Shown: piece after piece, positions 44,024-54,166 of the stretch
Position numbering within the stretch: the first letter of the stretch is position 1
Layout of the letters: the number at the start of each line of letters is the position of its first letter
Source of the DNA: Phellopilus nigrolimitatus
Lineage: Eukaryota; Basidiomycota; Agaricomycetes; Hymenochaetales; Hymenochaetaceae
Reading direction: 5' to 3'
NCBI GenBank assembly: GCA_021029095.1
Contig: JAJOHG010000067.1
Coordinates: forward strand, 62,001 to 126,000
DNA length: 64,000 nt
Notes under the pieces: model-generated
The model's input: the letters and a program-made list of their open reading frames with translations, nothing else
Told to the model about the DNA's origin: nothing
The model's database searches: none
Translations under genes and position numbers: made by a program

Positions 44024-44046
44024 TGACTCAGATATGTATCACGTGA
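44024..44046. promoter_or_regulatory. Composite bZIP and E-box block of copy I
   Basis: AGTTGCTGACTCAG followed by ATATGTATCACGTGAT, the reverse complement of the block upstream of copies D and H, about 145-165 bp before the copy I start. Confidence 0.6.
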
Positions 44047-44188
44047 TTAAACGAGCATGTTGCGACAGAGCGCAGACGGACTTCCTCCTGGTGTTTTCGT
44101 CTCGGAATCCAGGTGTGTCCTCCTGTTGTTGCTCTATTGAGTACACTTGCGGTACCAATTTTGTCTAAATGTCGCCAGTTAGGCTATC

Positions 44189-45340
44189 ATGGCTAGCACA
44201 GAGCCGCGTACGCCGCCGCTTCCGTTCGAGATAACGGAGAACATCATCCAGCTATATCTCGGTGGTCCCTACACGTTTCCCGATTCTCATTTCCCCCCCG
44301 ACCTCGCACCTCTTCTCCTCGTCTGCAAGGCATGGCATGAATATGGAGAACGCCAGCTTTACAGGTCAATATCAATTACAGAGGATGGCGATGATAGCGA
44401 AGCTATTGGTGTTGTGCTTCTTAGCGCGACACTCTCACAGAACAGCCGCCTTGCGAACCTCGTGCGCTTCTTTACTTTTGAGTCCGAGTGCTTTGGTATC
44501 GAGCACGCTCGCGCGATCACGCAGATCATCTCCCTGTCCTCGAACCTCACGCACCTCAGCATCACTCGCATGGATGGTCTTCAGGAGGATATCGACGCTC
44601 GTGTAGCAGAACGTCTAAGGCACGCGTTGATCAAGCGGTCGCTGAAGCATTTTCAGCTTCAGTGGTTTAATCAGTCCGACCCGCTTTACCCTCCGAACGA
44701 GACGTTAGCGTTGATGGCAAACTGGCCGGATCTTGAGGAGTTTTCGGTCTATCACGGGAGCGCTTCACCAAATCCGTTCGAATTTCCAACTGAGACACCT
44801 GTGCGTTTTCTGGCTCTGCGTCACGTTGAGTTGAAAGGCCTCAACATAGCATGCGTCGTAGCGAAGATGGCGCCGTTTGTCGAGGACGCCAATATCACAC
44901 ACGGTAATCTCGTGGATATGGAGGACCTCGCATGCCTGCATACGTGGTCGGAGACTCTCACCCGCTTGACATTGTATATCCTGCGGGGAGAGATCCGGTA
45001 CTTCCCACCTTTGCGTAAACTTCGCTATTTCTACTGCAAAGCTCCTGTCGTGCATCCGAGATGCTTTGAGTCCATGGATTCTTTGGAAGAACTGGTCTAC
45101 TGCATGCTTCCAGAGCAGGCCAAACAGCTTGTGAATTGTGTCAGGGAAGGGGCAGGATCGGGCGATTTCCTTCCGGCACTCAAAGTGTTTCGTTTTCGTC
45201 CGCACCTTCCAGCCAAATACTGCAAGAGACGGGAAATACTCTGGATGGAGCCCTTGCGGACAGCGTTGAAGCCGTTTGAAGAAATCTGCGCTCAAAGAAG
45301 CATTTCCTTTAGTGCATACGACGACGAAGAATATTATTAG
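44189..45340 (+). CDS. F-box-like/LRR protein, copy I
   Basis: A 383-residue intact paralogue and sister of copy D. F-box-like start PPLPFEITENIIQLYLG...LLLVCKAWHEYG; Leu-rich body with NLTHLSITRMDGLQ, WPDLEEFSVYHG, FPPLRKLRYFYCKA and MDSLEELVYCM; tail LKPFEEICAQRSISF. Both the upstream block (E-box plus bZIP) and the downstream flank match copy D, so a segment larger than the gene was copied. A Ser-rich gene relic follows on the same strand. Confidence 0.8.
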   Translation: MASTEPRTPPLPFEITENIIQLYLGGPYTFPDSHFPPDLAPLLLVCKAWHEYGERQLYRSISITEDGDDSEAIGVVLLSATLSQNSRLANLVRFFTFESECFGIEHARAITQIISLSSNLTHLSITRMDGLQEDIDARVAERLRHALIKRSLKHFQLQWFNQSDPLYPPNETLALMANWPDLEEFSVYHGSASPNPFEFPTETPVRFLALRHVELKGLNIACVVAKMAPFVEDANITHGNLVDMEDLACLHTWSETLTRLTLYILRGEIRYFPPLRKLRYFYCKAPVVHPRCFESMDSLEELVYCMLPEQAKQLVNCVREGAGSGDFLPALKVFRFRPHLPAKYCKRREILWMEPLRTALKPFEEICAQRSISFSAYDDEEYY

Positions 45341-45563
45341 TTTGGTGTCTTTATCAAAATCATGTTTCTAATAAACCCATGTGTTCAGAATCCTTTCGCC
45401 GCAGTCTATGTACATATGTTACAAAGCTCTCGGTTGTGTTATTTCATATTGGACCGAAATTTTAAATAAAGGGTGGACCGGCCGAACGCAGAGGCGAGGA
45501 CCTTTCATCCGTTCGGTCCTGGAGACTGCTCTTGCATTGTGCTTTCGTTGAACGGGGGCGGTT
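45341..45563. other. 3' flank shared by F-box copies
   Basis: Family-specific 3' flank (ttacaaagctctcgg... then ggaccgaaat), found also after copies A, D, E and F in varied states. Confidence 0.5.
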
Positions 45564-46660
45564 TTGATGCCATGTAGTACCCGTCTCGTTGCCACTTCAG
45601 CAGAATCGATGGCTCGCATTCCGCGACCACGTGATCTTGGTTTTCGAGGGCACGTCCAGCATGGCCTCTTCATCAACTGCTTCATCGACGGCCTTCACAA
45701 GCTCGAAAACATTAGACGCGGTCGGCATGCGACCAGCACATCTTCCAGCATAGCCGGCGGCACACCACCGGACTCTACATCGACGCCTTCCCCATCCGCA
45801 TCACTTTCCGCCTCCGCTACATCAGGTTTTGGTTCTCAGTCGCTGACGGCGTTCCTCGGCGGGAACCATGCAGAAAAAGACGAAGGGGGAAGAGGCTCTC
45901 GCGGCCTGCTCGCGCTGCTCGCGGGCGTCTCAGCCTAGGGCGCCGCGCGCCTTGCACGCCCGGAGAGGTTGCGTGCATGCCTGGCGGCGCGCACGGACGT
46001 GTACAGCCTGGGTGAGCACCTCCCGCCCGTCACCGGGTTCAGCACCTCGCCGCTGCATGTGTTCTTTTTCAGCCTCGCCGCCGCGCCGGCGGCGCCGTGC
46101 AATCCGTTCTGGTACGCGGCGGACGTGCTCCCGCCAGTGCTCTTCGCGGAACGGGGCGCGTACCGCTCCGGCGAGAAGAGAAGCGCCGAGAGCGAGGGGT
46201 ACGGCGGCAGGCTACTGGGCGCCCCGCCCGCGGACCCATTCACGGATCCGGGGTTGGCGCCTGTTCGCGCTGCGTCGTTGCGCACGGCGATCCCGACGTG
46301 CGGCGGCACGCCGAATTCGCCGGCTGGGGCTGCGCTGGGGCTGGGGCTGCGCCGTCGTACTACTCCGGCCTGGCGCAGCTCGGTGGGGTGGACATATTCG
46401 ACCTCCCAGACCTCCCGATGCATCACGCTACCGGGCCGGAGTGCTCGCACGCGCTGTGGGCGACGCGGCGCGACTCGTCTGTGCATGGGATGGAGTTCAG
46501 TCGCGACTCGGAGCTCGGTTGGGGACAGGGCGAGAGAGGTCTGTGAGCCAGCATGTCGCGCGGAGTCGCCGACGGAAAAGTCTGCCTACTCTGAGAGCCC
46601 GAGCACCGAGGAGATGAGATACCAGGTATGTTAATTTCGCTACGTGCCCCCTTCCTTTCG
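45564..46660 (+). pseudogene. Second copy of the Ser/Thr-rich membrane-protein gene, decayed
   Basis: Begins with a short Ser/Thr-rich piece (GGTPPDSTSTPSPSASLSAS, then GFGSQ) and jumps directly to LTAFLGG, which lies after the membrane helix in the intact gene. About 1 kb including the helix is thus deleted. A TAG at 45936-45938 ends LLALLAGVSA. Later segments (YSLGEHLPPVTGFSTSPLHV, WYAADVLPPVLFAERGA, EGYGGRLLGAPPADPFTDPG) continue in shifted frames. The last intron and the terminal GLGSVM exon are still recognisable at 46630-46700. Confidence 0.75.
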
Positions 46661-47651
46661 GTCTGATGACGGGTGATTCATAGGGACTCGGAAGTGTGAT
46701 GTGATAAACGTCTTCTAGGACACTCGTCAACTCGCTATTTCTTGCACCTTGCTTTTGCGTCGTTCCATTCCGATTTATTCACTACAAAGTTAGGGCCGTC
46801 GGGCGATGCTCGCTTTGATACCAACACGTGGCTTTCTATCAACTGTTTCGACTCCTTTTCTGACTTCCGTCCCTCTTGCTATCACAGCTGTCGCCTTCCC
46901 GCTCTATCTGCTATCTGGTTTTTAGTTCTGAGTCCTGGCTCTCTGGATCGCAACGCTGTATTTTTGTACTATGTTATGCAACTGTGTAGGTCGCGACGCG
47001 ATGCGTCGCCTGAAGAAGGAATAAATTTGTGCCGCTTTCCTTGGCTCATTTCTAGGCTCGTCTTTTGGAAGGCACCAAAGTGCGGTTCGTCTGTGCTGGA
47101 CAAAGCACCTATATGTGAAAACGAAGGACGTTGTTATGGCGGTGCTGACGTGTTGCGTGACTAATCAACTTCTTTTCATAAACTAAACTACCAGTGGGCA
47201 GTGGCCTGCTCGCAGTCGAATCCTCTTCATCGTTCTTCATACCCGACAGCCTTGTACCTGCGAGCCCTCTCTACTCTCTCGACAGCCTACCTCTATATTT
47301 GCACTTACATTCAAGCTTTCTGGTCGTCATTTCTCAAGCGAGACGCGAGAACTACTTAACTGATGTTTTCTTTCATGAGATTTGTTCGGACCCCTGAAAA
47401 CACAAAAGTGCGTCCTCCTTTCAGTATTTAGAAATACTTCTCCGCTCAAGTATATCATTAACACCAGGTTTCCATGCATAGTGCAGAATCGCGCGAACGG
47501 GATCAGAAAATTGGTGCAAGATAAGTCTAGCATCTCGTAACATTGTAAACGAAGCGCTTGGTGTTATATGGCATTTTCTACATCCCAAAATGACACATAT
47601 GGCGATTTCAGTCAAGGGTCGAATAAGTAATCGGACCGCGTCGCCGGTCGG
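46661..47651. other. Duplicated 3' flank and spacer
   Basis: 46680-47060 is the counterpart of 41700-42150. The rest lies between two convergent genes and shows no further coding sequence. Confidence 0.5.
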
Positions 47652-48659
47652 CTACCCAATGTAAGAGCTGTAGGAGCTGCTCGAAGCACCTGCAAAGTCT
47701 TCTGCCCACGTTCCGGCTACAATTGACATCAGTGCTGCCGTAGCACTGATACAAAGGGATACGAATGCTCACTATCATTGTGCTTGTGGAAGTCACTCTC
47801 CGGGTCCGAGGGATCATCGACAGCTTCGGAGCCTATGTCATTCAAGTATTGCAGAGCATCAATGAGTAGGAGTGAATTCCGATCAGCGCCTTAAGTCAGG
47901 ATAGTGAGAAAGCCGTCACCACACACTAATAGCCCATGCGACGGTGCCCACACTAGTCGTATTGAGGGAGCCGCTCGTGTCATCGCCCGCCCAGCTCGTG
48001 CAGTTCTGGCAGCGGAACACCCAGCGCCAGGTGTCTGCGTCCACAGATGTCTGCGAGAGTGTTGTGAGCGTGGGCCCAGCATATGCCGTAGGCTGGACGT
48101 GACCGCTACTCGTACATCATATTTCATATATGTCGGCGATAGGAAATGTGAAAAGTGATACCGTGTAAGATTTTGTTCATATAGCGAAAGGCAGAAAATG
48201 AAGCACGCACGTAGCGAAGCGCGTAGAGGCGACAATATCCTCACCGTTTGGCCATGCGACGAGTAGAAGATCATTAGCCATCTTGCCACCAAGTGCGACT
48301 CCGACCTGGTGCAGCAAGTGAAGACAAAGCAGAGATCGGTCAAAAAGAATACGGAAGCCTATGAGCAGGACTATTTCTCACCCAGTTGATTGATGTAGGC
48401 GAGATAATCTCGCCTATGAACTCATCTGTGCCAGCTGAGCCAGCAGGTGGCATAACAAAGCCAACAGTGATGTTGTATGTCGAATCCGTTATGCCCTGGA
48501 AAGTGATTCCGCTGTCCGTGTAAGATGAGCTCTGCGCGAGGGCTGCATGGATAAAATATACACATATAAGTACATACGATCAAGCTAGAAAAACACAGAA
48601 ATATATGCACCTGCAGTCGCGGCAGCTGCCAAGACAAGAAGAGGGCGAAACGTACTCAT
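47652..48659 (-). CDS. CDH-type cytochrome domain protein, paralogue (possibly decaying)
   Basis: Close paralogue of the 37128-38101 gene. Exons 48611-48659, 48382-48542, 48211-48305, 47927-48108, 47773-47832 and 47652-47716 join to about 203 residues; the first three and the fifth have exactly the same lengths as in the paralogue (49, 161, 95 and 60 nt). Signal peptide MSTFRPLLVLAAAATALAQ, then SSSYTDSGITFQGI, EFIGEIISPTSINW, VGVALGGKMANDLLLVAWPNG, WRWVFRCQNCTSWAG and AVDDPSDPES, ending SSYSSYIG. At the start of exon 4 the ancestral acceptor region contains a stop and an 8-nt length difference, so the frame is kept only with an acceptor about 70 bp further in (near 48108), losing some 20 residues. 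It may be a shortened functional gene or an early pseudogene. Confidence 0.65.
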
Positions 48660-49701
48660 TTTCAACAGTGGCCCGGTTCAGATATAAACTGAATAATTAG
48701 CACTAGAGGACTGAGCAGGCTTTTGTATGCCTTTCAACATCGTTTATTTCGCGTCGATACTATATCGGTTTCGTTCGAGCGGAGATACCGAAGACGAAGA
48801 GGTGACCGAAAAGAAATTTACAGCCTATGTTCCTCCGAGGTAAGAGCTCCTCATTGGAGACTTAGTGTCGTTGCCAGACTCTGACTTTATCCCAGGGCAC
48901 GATTATATGCTGTTCGGGGGCGAGAGAAGATGAAAAACAGGCACATCGGAGCATCTCGAGCTATCAATGGCGGAAGAAGAATGGGTTGCTCAACCAGAAA
49001 GTCCGAGGACAGATGATCGTGCTTCGTGCGATCAGTGAAAAAGTTTCTGCTAGCCAATGATATGCAATTGATTCATAAAGGTCTTCGAGAATAAACTGCT
49101 TCTGAACCATCGCAAGCGCAATGTTTCAAAGGGGGAAATCCACCTTACTACAGATCTCGCAAGTCCGGCGAAACTATTTTCTTGCTGAGCAGTTACATGG
49201 CAGCAAACTATTCGCTCCTATTCTTCTCCGAGCGTCAGCATTTTAGGTCACGTCGTTGAGTTCACGTAGTGGAGATAGCAGCGTGGTCTGAGTTTATCCA
49301 ATGACCTGAAAAAAAGAAAGACTGGCGGGTTCCCTAGAAAAGCTAAGTTAGAAATATGGTCGCAAGTTGAGTTGTCTTCGTAAGCTTACGTGTTGCTGAC
49401 ACAGCTCAATATCACGTGTTTTGTGCGCTGGCGTGAAACGAGACGAAAGTTTCTCGGTACGCCTTGCTTCGTTCTATAATGAGCTTCAACTATCTAATTG
49501 ATTTTCGAGTCCTTTTCTGAAGTGTGCTTTCTTAGCAGGTGCCGCAGGCCGGGCTTGAGCCGTGGACAATGAACACGCAATTCTTCGGCACGACAATACA
49601 AACCGGCACCAATTGATAATACTGACTGAAACCGGCATGTCAATGCTAACAACCGAGCTATTTTCCTACTCTCAAACTACCAAAAGCCTACTCCTCCCCA
49701 C
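48660..49701. other. Intergenic spacer
   Basis: About 1 kb between the divergent cytochrome paralogue and the aldo-keto reductase. No coding or RNA feature recognised. Confidence 0.55.
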
Positions 49702-50983
49702 ATGAACAAGATTCCTACTCGCCAGCTTGGTCGCAACGGTCCTATGGTGAGCGCCATCGGTTTTGGTGCCATGGGTGAGTTTCATGATCAGTTTTCTCCA
49801 CAAATGATTTTGAGATCTGCCATAGGGATAGGAGCATGGTATGGAAAGACGGACGAAGATGCGGCGTTCAAAGCGTTGACCTACGCTGCGGATCGTGGCA
49901 TGACCTTTTGGGACACCGCTGACGTCTACGGCACCTGTGAGCTCCTCTTTTCGTTTCGAAGATGACTTATGCTAATAAACTCTTTATATACACTTTAGCT
50001 GAATTGATGATTGGAAAGTGGTTCGCGGACACCGGACGACGCGGTGAAATATTCCTCGCGATTAAGTTCGGCGCATACGATCCCGAGGAGCCTCCGAGCA
50101 TACACAGTATCTCCAAACCCTCCTACATCAAGAGTGCGCTTGCGCGATCTCTCGAGCGTCTCGGAACATCATACATCGACCTATACTATCAGCATCTTGT
50201 CGACCCGAACGTCCCAATCGAGATCGTCCTCGAGACGCTGCGTGCACCGCTTGAGGAGGGCAAGATTCGCTGGATAGGCCTCAGCGAGTGTGGTGCGGAA
50301 AAATTAACGCGTGCGCGCGCAGTGCCACGCGTCGGAGAGAAGGTTGTTGCGTGCCAGATGGAGTTCAGCTCTTTTGAAATCGAAGTGGAGAAGGACGAAT
50401 TTGCCAAGGCGGCTTGCGAGGAGGGCGTCGCGGTTGTCGCGCACAGTCCGCTCGGGAAGGGGATGATCAGCGGCCAGTACGTGCTCTATTTGTTCTCGGC
50501 TTGAATTCGATTTGTTTTAATCCATTATTACCAGGTACCGGTCACGCGCCGCCTTTGAAGAGGGCGACCTCCGGCTTCTCCTGCCGCGCTTTTCAGAGGA
50601 GAACTTCGAGAAGAACCTTGAGCTGGTCGATAAGATTAAGCTCGTAGCTGACAAGTACGGAGCCACTCCGACTCAGATTGCCCTCGCATGGATTCTCGCC
50701 GAACATGGAAACTGTGTGTACTTGCCGTTACCCCTCTAGTCCTCTTAGTTTCGCCATTACTCATCACCTTAGCCACGCTACTCTAGTCATCCCGATCCCG
50801 GGCTGCCGCTCCGCTGCGCGAGTTGAGGAGAATGCGCATGCGGCCGAGCTAGTTCTCGCATCTGATGACGTGCGCGCTATCCGCATGCTCACGGAGAATG
50901 CAGACATCCGCGGAGAGCGCCTCCCAAAGGAGTTCATGCACTTCCTGGACACAATGCCTCTGAAGGATTGGAAAGGAGAATGA
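49702..50983 (+). CDS. Aldo-keto reductase
   Basis: NADPH-dependent carbonyl reductase of the AKR superfamily, 345 residues; substrate unknown. Five exons join in frame: 49702-49774, 49826-49936, 49999-50476, 50535-50713 and 50787-50983. Start MNKIPTRQLGRNGPMVSAIG, then FGAMGIGAWYG, the active-site Asp and Tyr in FWDTADVYG, the catalytic Lys in LAIKFG, the catalytic His in YYQHLVD, WIGLSECGAE, CQMEFSSFE, VVAHSPLGKGMISG, TQIALAWILAE and the cofactor-binding IPIPGCRSAARVEEN. The pattern is that of the YakC/yeast aryl-alcohol-dehydrogenase-like branch common in fungi. Confidence 0.93.
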
Positions 50984-51120
50984 AAAGTGGCGTGTGGAAG
51001 ACATGGATTGTGTGAGGGCCTTGTCGTATTCGTGTCTTATAAGAAATATGGAGCTTGTGACGATTGTGATCGCCGATATTTTGATTCTGCACGGGTGAAG
51101 CGTGTGGGATGAGGTCATGC

Positions 51121-51620
51121 TCATCGGAACGAGGAAGAGAATGAATGGCGCACCGGGACGACGAGCGTGCAACAGAGCGCGGACTCCGTGCATCCTATTC
51201 CCAGAAGCTAAAATAAACATCGCGCGCACGTCAAAAGATGAGCACAGCCTATATAAGCGTCAGAAAGATAGAGCATAGCGGCATACAGAAGGCATGCAGT
51301 CTAGCGCGACGATCGTGCCGAGCGGGGAAAGCGGAATGCCCGCTGCGGCGAGGATGAGCCCGAGGAGGTCGATGAGCTGTCGGTACCACAACGTCAGTTC
51401 GGGGTCGGACAGCAGAGGCAGGCCGACGCACGGACGCGACCTCCTAGCAACACTGCACGCTGTCGAGCGGTAGGAGGCACTTGAGCGGGGAGATGCCTGT
51501 CGGCGCCGCCTGCGGGGCAGGCTCTGGCTAGGGAGCGCCACGTGCCAACAGCGAGAGGAGGGCAATGTGCGCGACGGGAAGCAGAAAGAATAGAAGCGTG
51601 CGGTGCAAGGTGTGCGACAT
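51121..51620 (-). pseudogene. Hydrophobin-like gene with two in-frame TAG codons
   Basis: Class I-type hydrophobin pattern on the minus strand. Exons 51432-51620, 51287-51376 and 51121-51207 join in frame with canonical introns (a GTGCGT donor and CTGAC branch site in the first). Hydrophobic start MSHTLHRTLLFFLLPVAHIA resembles a signal peptide. Cysteines: C then CC eight residues later (KCLLPLDSVQCC), LIDLLGLILAAAGIP, a single C in VALDCMPS, then after the second intron GC and CC (GCTESALCC). The eighth Cys is not seen. Two TAG codons interrupt exon 1: after LLARGAP, and directly after QCC. Both could derive from CAG by one C-to-T change. The longer overlapping ORF (51394-51768 minus) is a shadow. 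Confidence 0.6.
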
Positions 51621-52818
51621 GGGCGTTCGGATAGGCTGCTCGAGGGAAGGGCATGCTAGCGCTCTTATGCGGCTCATCGAGGAAAAAAGACCGCTCAAAA
51701 GTGTCGGCGTCTTGGGTGTACGACGATTGGCCCGTATACGATGCGCTGTCCGGCGAGAGGGCAGGCAATACAGCTCCGTATTCCCACTGGGGCGAAAGTC
51801 ATATCTCCAGCTAGACAGATCGTCGCAGCTGTTATGCAGAAGGATCGCGTCGACTTCGGATTCTCCGAGCTCGAGAAAGGGGCGCTATCCGTGCTTCTGA
51901 ATGCAACGCAGACACGTCACGTCTTGCTTCGCGGGCCCAGCCTCCAGAACGCCAGAGAACGCCAGATATCAGCCGACGAGGTGTTGGTGCTGGTGATTTA
52001 CGTCTAAGACTTTTAAACCGTGACTGGCGTGCAAAACAAAGCTGGTTATCCCCACAAAGAGCATGACATTGTCATTAGAATGGAGTAGCCGAAAGAGAGC
52101 TACGCGTCGTCGTTCAAATTGACGGCAAAGTCTGAACGATGATGACACGGTCCGACGACAGTGACGGCAACTGAGTCCTCCAGCACTACGGCGGAAGCCA
52201 GTCGGAAAGTGTGATCTTCCCGAAGCAAGATCCCTCGATGACCACGACAGGCGTCGTATCGGAGACTGAGCTTTTAAGAACTATCGTACAATAGCCGAGC
52301 GCTAAAGCCAAAGATTTTCGTATTAGCGTCACAAGAATAAGAGAAGAACGAGGGGAATGGATGCGATGTACTTTCAAAACCATGTTTTTTTCGCCTCCAG
52401 CGCGTTTGCTCATCATCATCTTGATCTTTTTCTCCCTCGCCTTCAGATATGGCTCGCCCTCACATATTATCCCTATTCCATTCGCACTCGTGTCTTCCGC
52501 GTGATGGTACGTCTTTCCCATCTCCTAATGTCATTATCACTCCCATAATTACTGTCGTGGCCGCCAGATCCACCAAGCTGGTAACAAGGAAGCCGTCGCT
52601 GACAAAACGGGGAGAGTATGGCGAACAATATAGAGCTGGTTATCCGCAAAAAGACCATAATATTAGCATAGAACCAGTTAGAGTAGCCAAACAAAACATA
52701 AAATGTGCATGCGTCTAGATGATAAGTTATCCGTATATTGTAGCGTGGCCTATGCAAACGCCTACAAATTTTCTCTCCAAGTTCTCGCCCGCGTCACGTC
52801 ACCTCCCCACCGCACCGT
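51621..52818. other. Spacer without recognised genes
   Basis: ORFs up to 124 codons exist on both strands but have no domain signature or splice support. Confidence 0.5.
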
Positions 52819-54020
52819 TTACACGTAGTTCGCGAACCAAGGGATCAAGCTCTGGGCGAGCGTGTAGCTGAAGACAAGCTTCGGGCCGACGACGAGGATT
52901 TTGGGAGTGAGGCCCTTGAACAGACCGCTGACGCCTTCGTTCTTCACGAGCTCCTTGAATACCGTGAGCCCAGCCACGCGCGTCTCAAAGTTCGCGTTCT
53001 GGATGCGCGTCTTGATGACGTCGAGTGGCGCGGCGACGGTGATGCTCGCGACAGCGCCTACGACAGACGCGAGGAAATTCTGCGTCCAGGTCGCTTGGGC
53101 GTAGGACTTCACGCCGAGAAGGTCCTTCGTCGCTGCCGACGCACCGAAAAGCTGTGGGGCGTTAGCTAGCCAGACGATACGAGATGGTGCGAAAAGCACG
53201 CACAGCAAAAGAACCAGGAGCATTACGCGCCATGGTCCATCCCCAACCACGGTAAAGCGTCGTACCCTCCTCCATGAAAATACGCACGACGCCGCGGCCA
53301 CGGAAAGCCTCCGGGTTGACCTGACGTTTGATCTTTAGTGCGTCAAGCGGCAGAAGAACCTGTTGAAGAAAAAGATCAGCGTTTCGCAACCTTACAGATC
53401 CGCAGAGTCCAGCTCTGAGAACCGCCTCGAAAACGGGATATATAGAAATACTTACCACCTCCCCAATGCCTGTCAAGCTCCCAGCCGCGGCCTGCATCAT
53501 CATCTTCCCCTTACGCTCGCCAAATGTATTTGTAAACGAGGTCTTGTAGCGAGAGGAGATGAGGTCATTGAACCATGGCTGGCCGCCAAACTTATAGATG
53601 CGCTGGGAAACCTTGTAACCTGCGGCGTACCCGAGCCCCGGGAAGAGCGACAGTAGACGCTTCGTGATGGGAGCGGTTGCATGCTCGCGAAAGACGATTG
53701 TCGAGAGGTTGCCCGCGATCTGTCGAGTGCGTTTCATTGAGCGTAGGCATCGGTAATTGTGCGGCTCAGTCTTGAACCGGGGATGTATCCGCATAGTGTG
53801 CAACGCACCTTGCTCTTGTTGCTCATGAGGCGTTTGGCGATAGTGTCGACGGGGTGGAAGACAAGTAGCTCGGCGATACCTGTCCGAGACCATTCACGCC
53901 GACGTCAATGTTCGTTGTCAACATTGCGCTTGCTGTCGCGCGCAACGTACCTGACGTTCCAGAGCCAAGGATGCGGGCTGTACCGCTCTCTTTCCCTTTT
54001 CCACCAGCGACAGGAGACAT
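52819..54020 (-). CDS. GGC1: Mitochondrial GTP/GDP carrier
   Basis: Six-helix mitochondrial carrier of 297 residues; the GGC1-type protein exchanges matrix GDP for cytosolic GTP and matters for mitochondrial iron balance. Five exons join in frame: 53951-54020, 53809-53879, 53456-53719, 53204-53359 and 52819-53151. The three signature motifs PVDTIAK, PLDALKIK and PLDVIKTR are all present, one per repeat, along with LLVFHPVDTIAKRLMSN, FPGLGYAAGYKVSQRIYKFGG and LYRGWGWTMARNAPGSFALFG, which point to GGC1 rather than another carrier. The start is 146 bp from the divergent neighbour's start. Confidence 0.93.
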
Positions 54021-54166
54021 TTTCAAGGAGGAGGAGGAAGAGGAGGAGGAGGAGAAGGAGGCGGAACGGAGTCAGACGAAAAAAAAGTTGCCGACGCGAA
54101 GTCGGCACACTCCGAGAGTCCGCGTCGGCTTTCTGACCAGCGCGACTCTTGAATGCACTCTTAACG
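54021..54166. promoter_or_regulatory. Short divergent promoter
   Basis: The 146 bp between the carrier (minus) and the O-fucosyltransferase-like gene (plus) must hold both promoters. It contains a GGAGGA purine run (54028-54065) on the plus strand. No TATA box seen. Confidence 0.55.

Noticed and set aside
14298..45340. Tandem repeats as a possible CRISPR-like or satellite array
   Set aside because: The repeats are whole-gene paralogues with flanks; no short regularly spaced repeats, and the organism is eukaryotic.
51394..51768. 124-codon minus ORF
   Set aside because: Overlaps the hydrophobin-like exons in another frame and has no family features.
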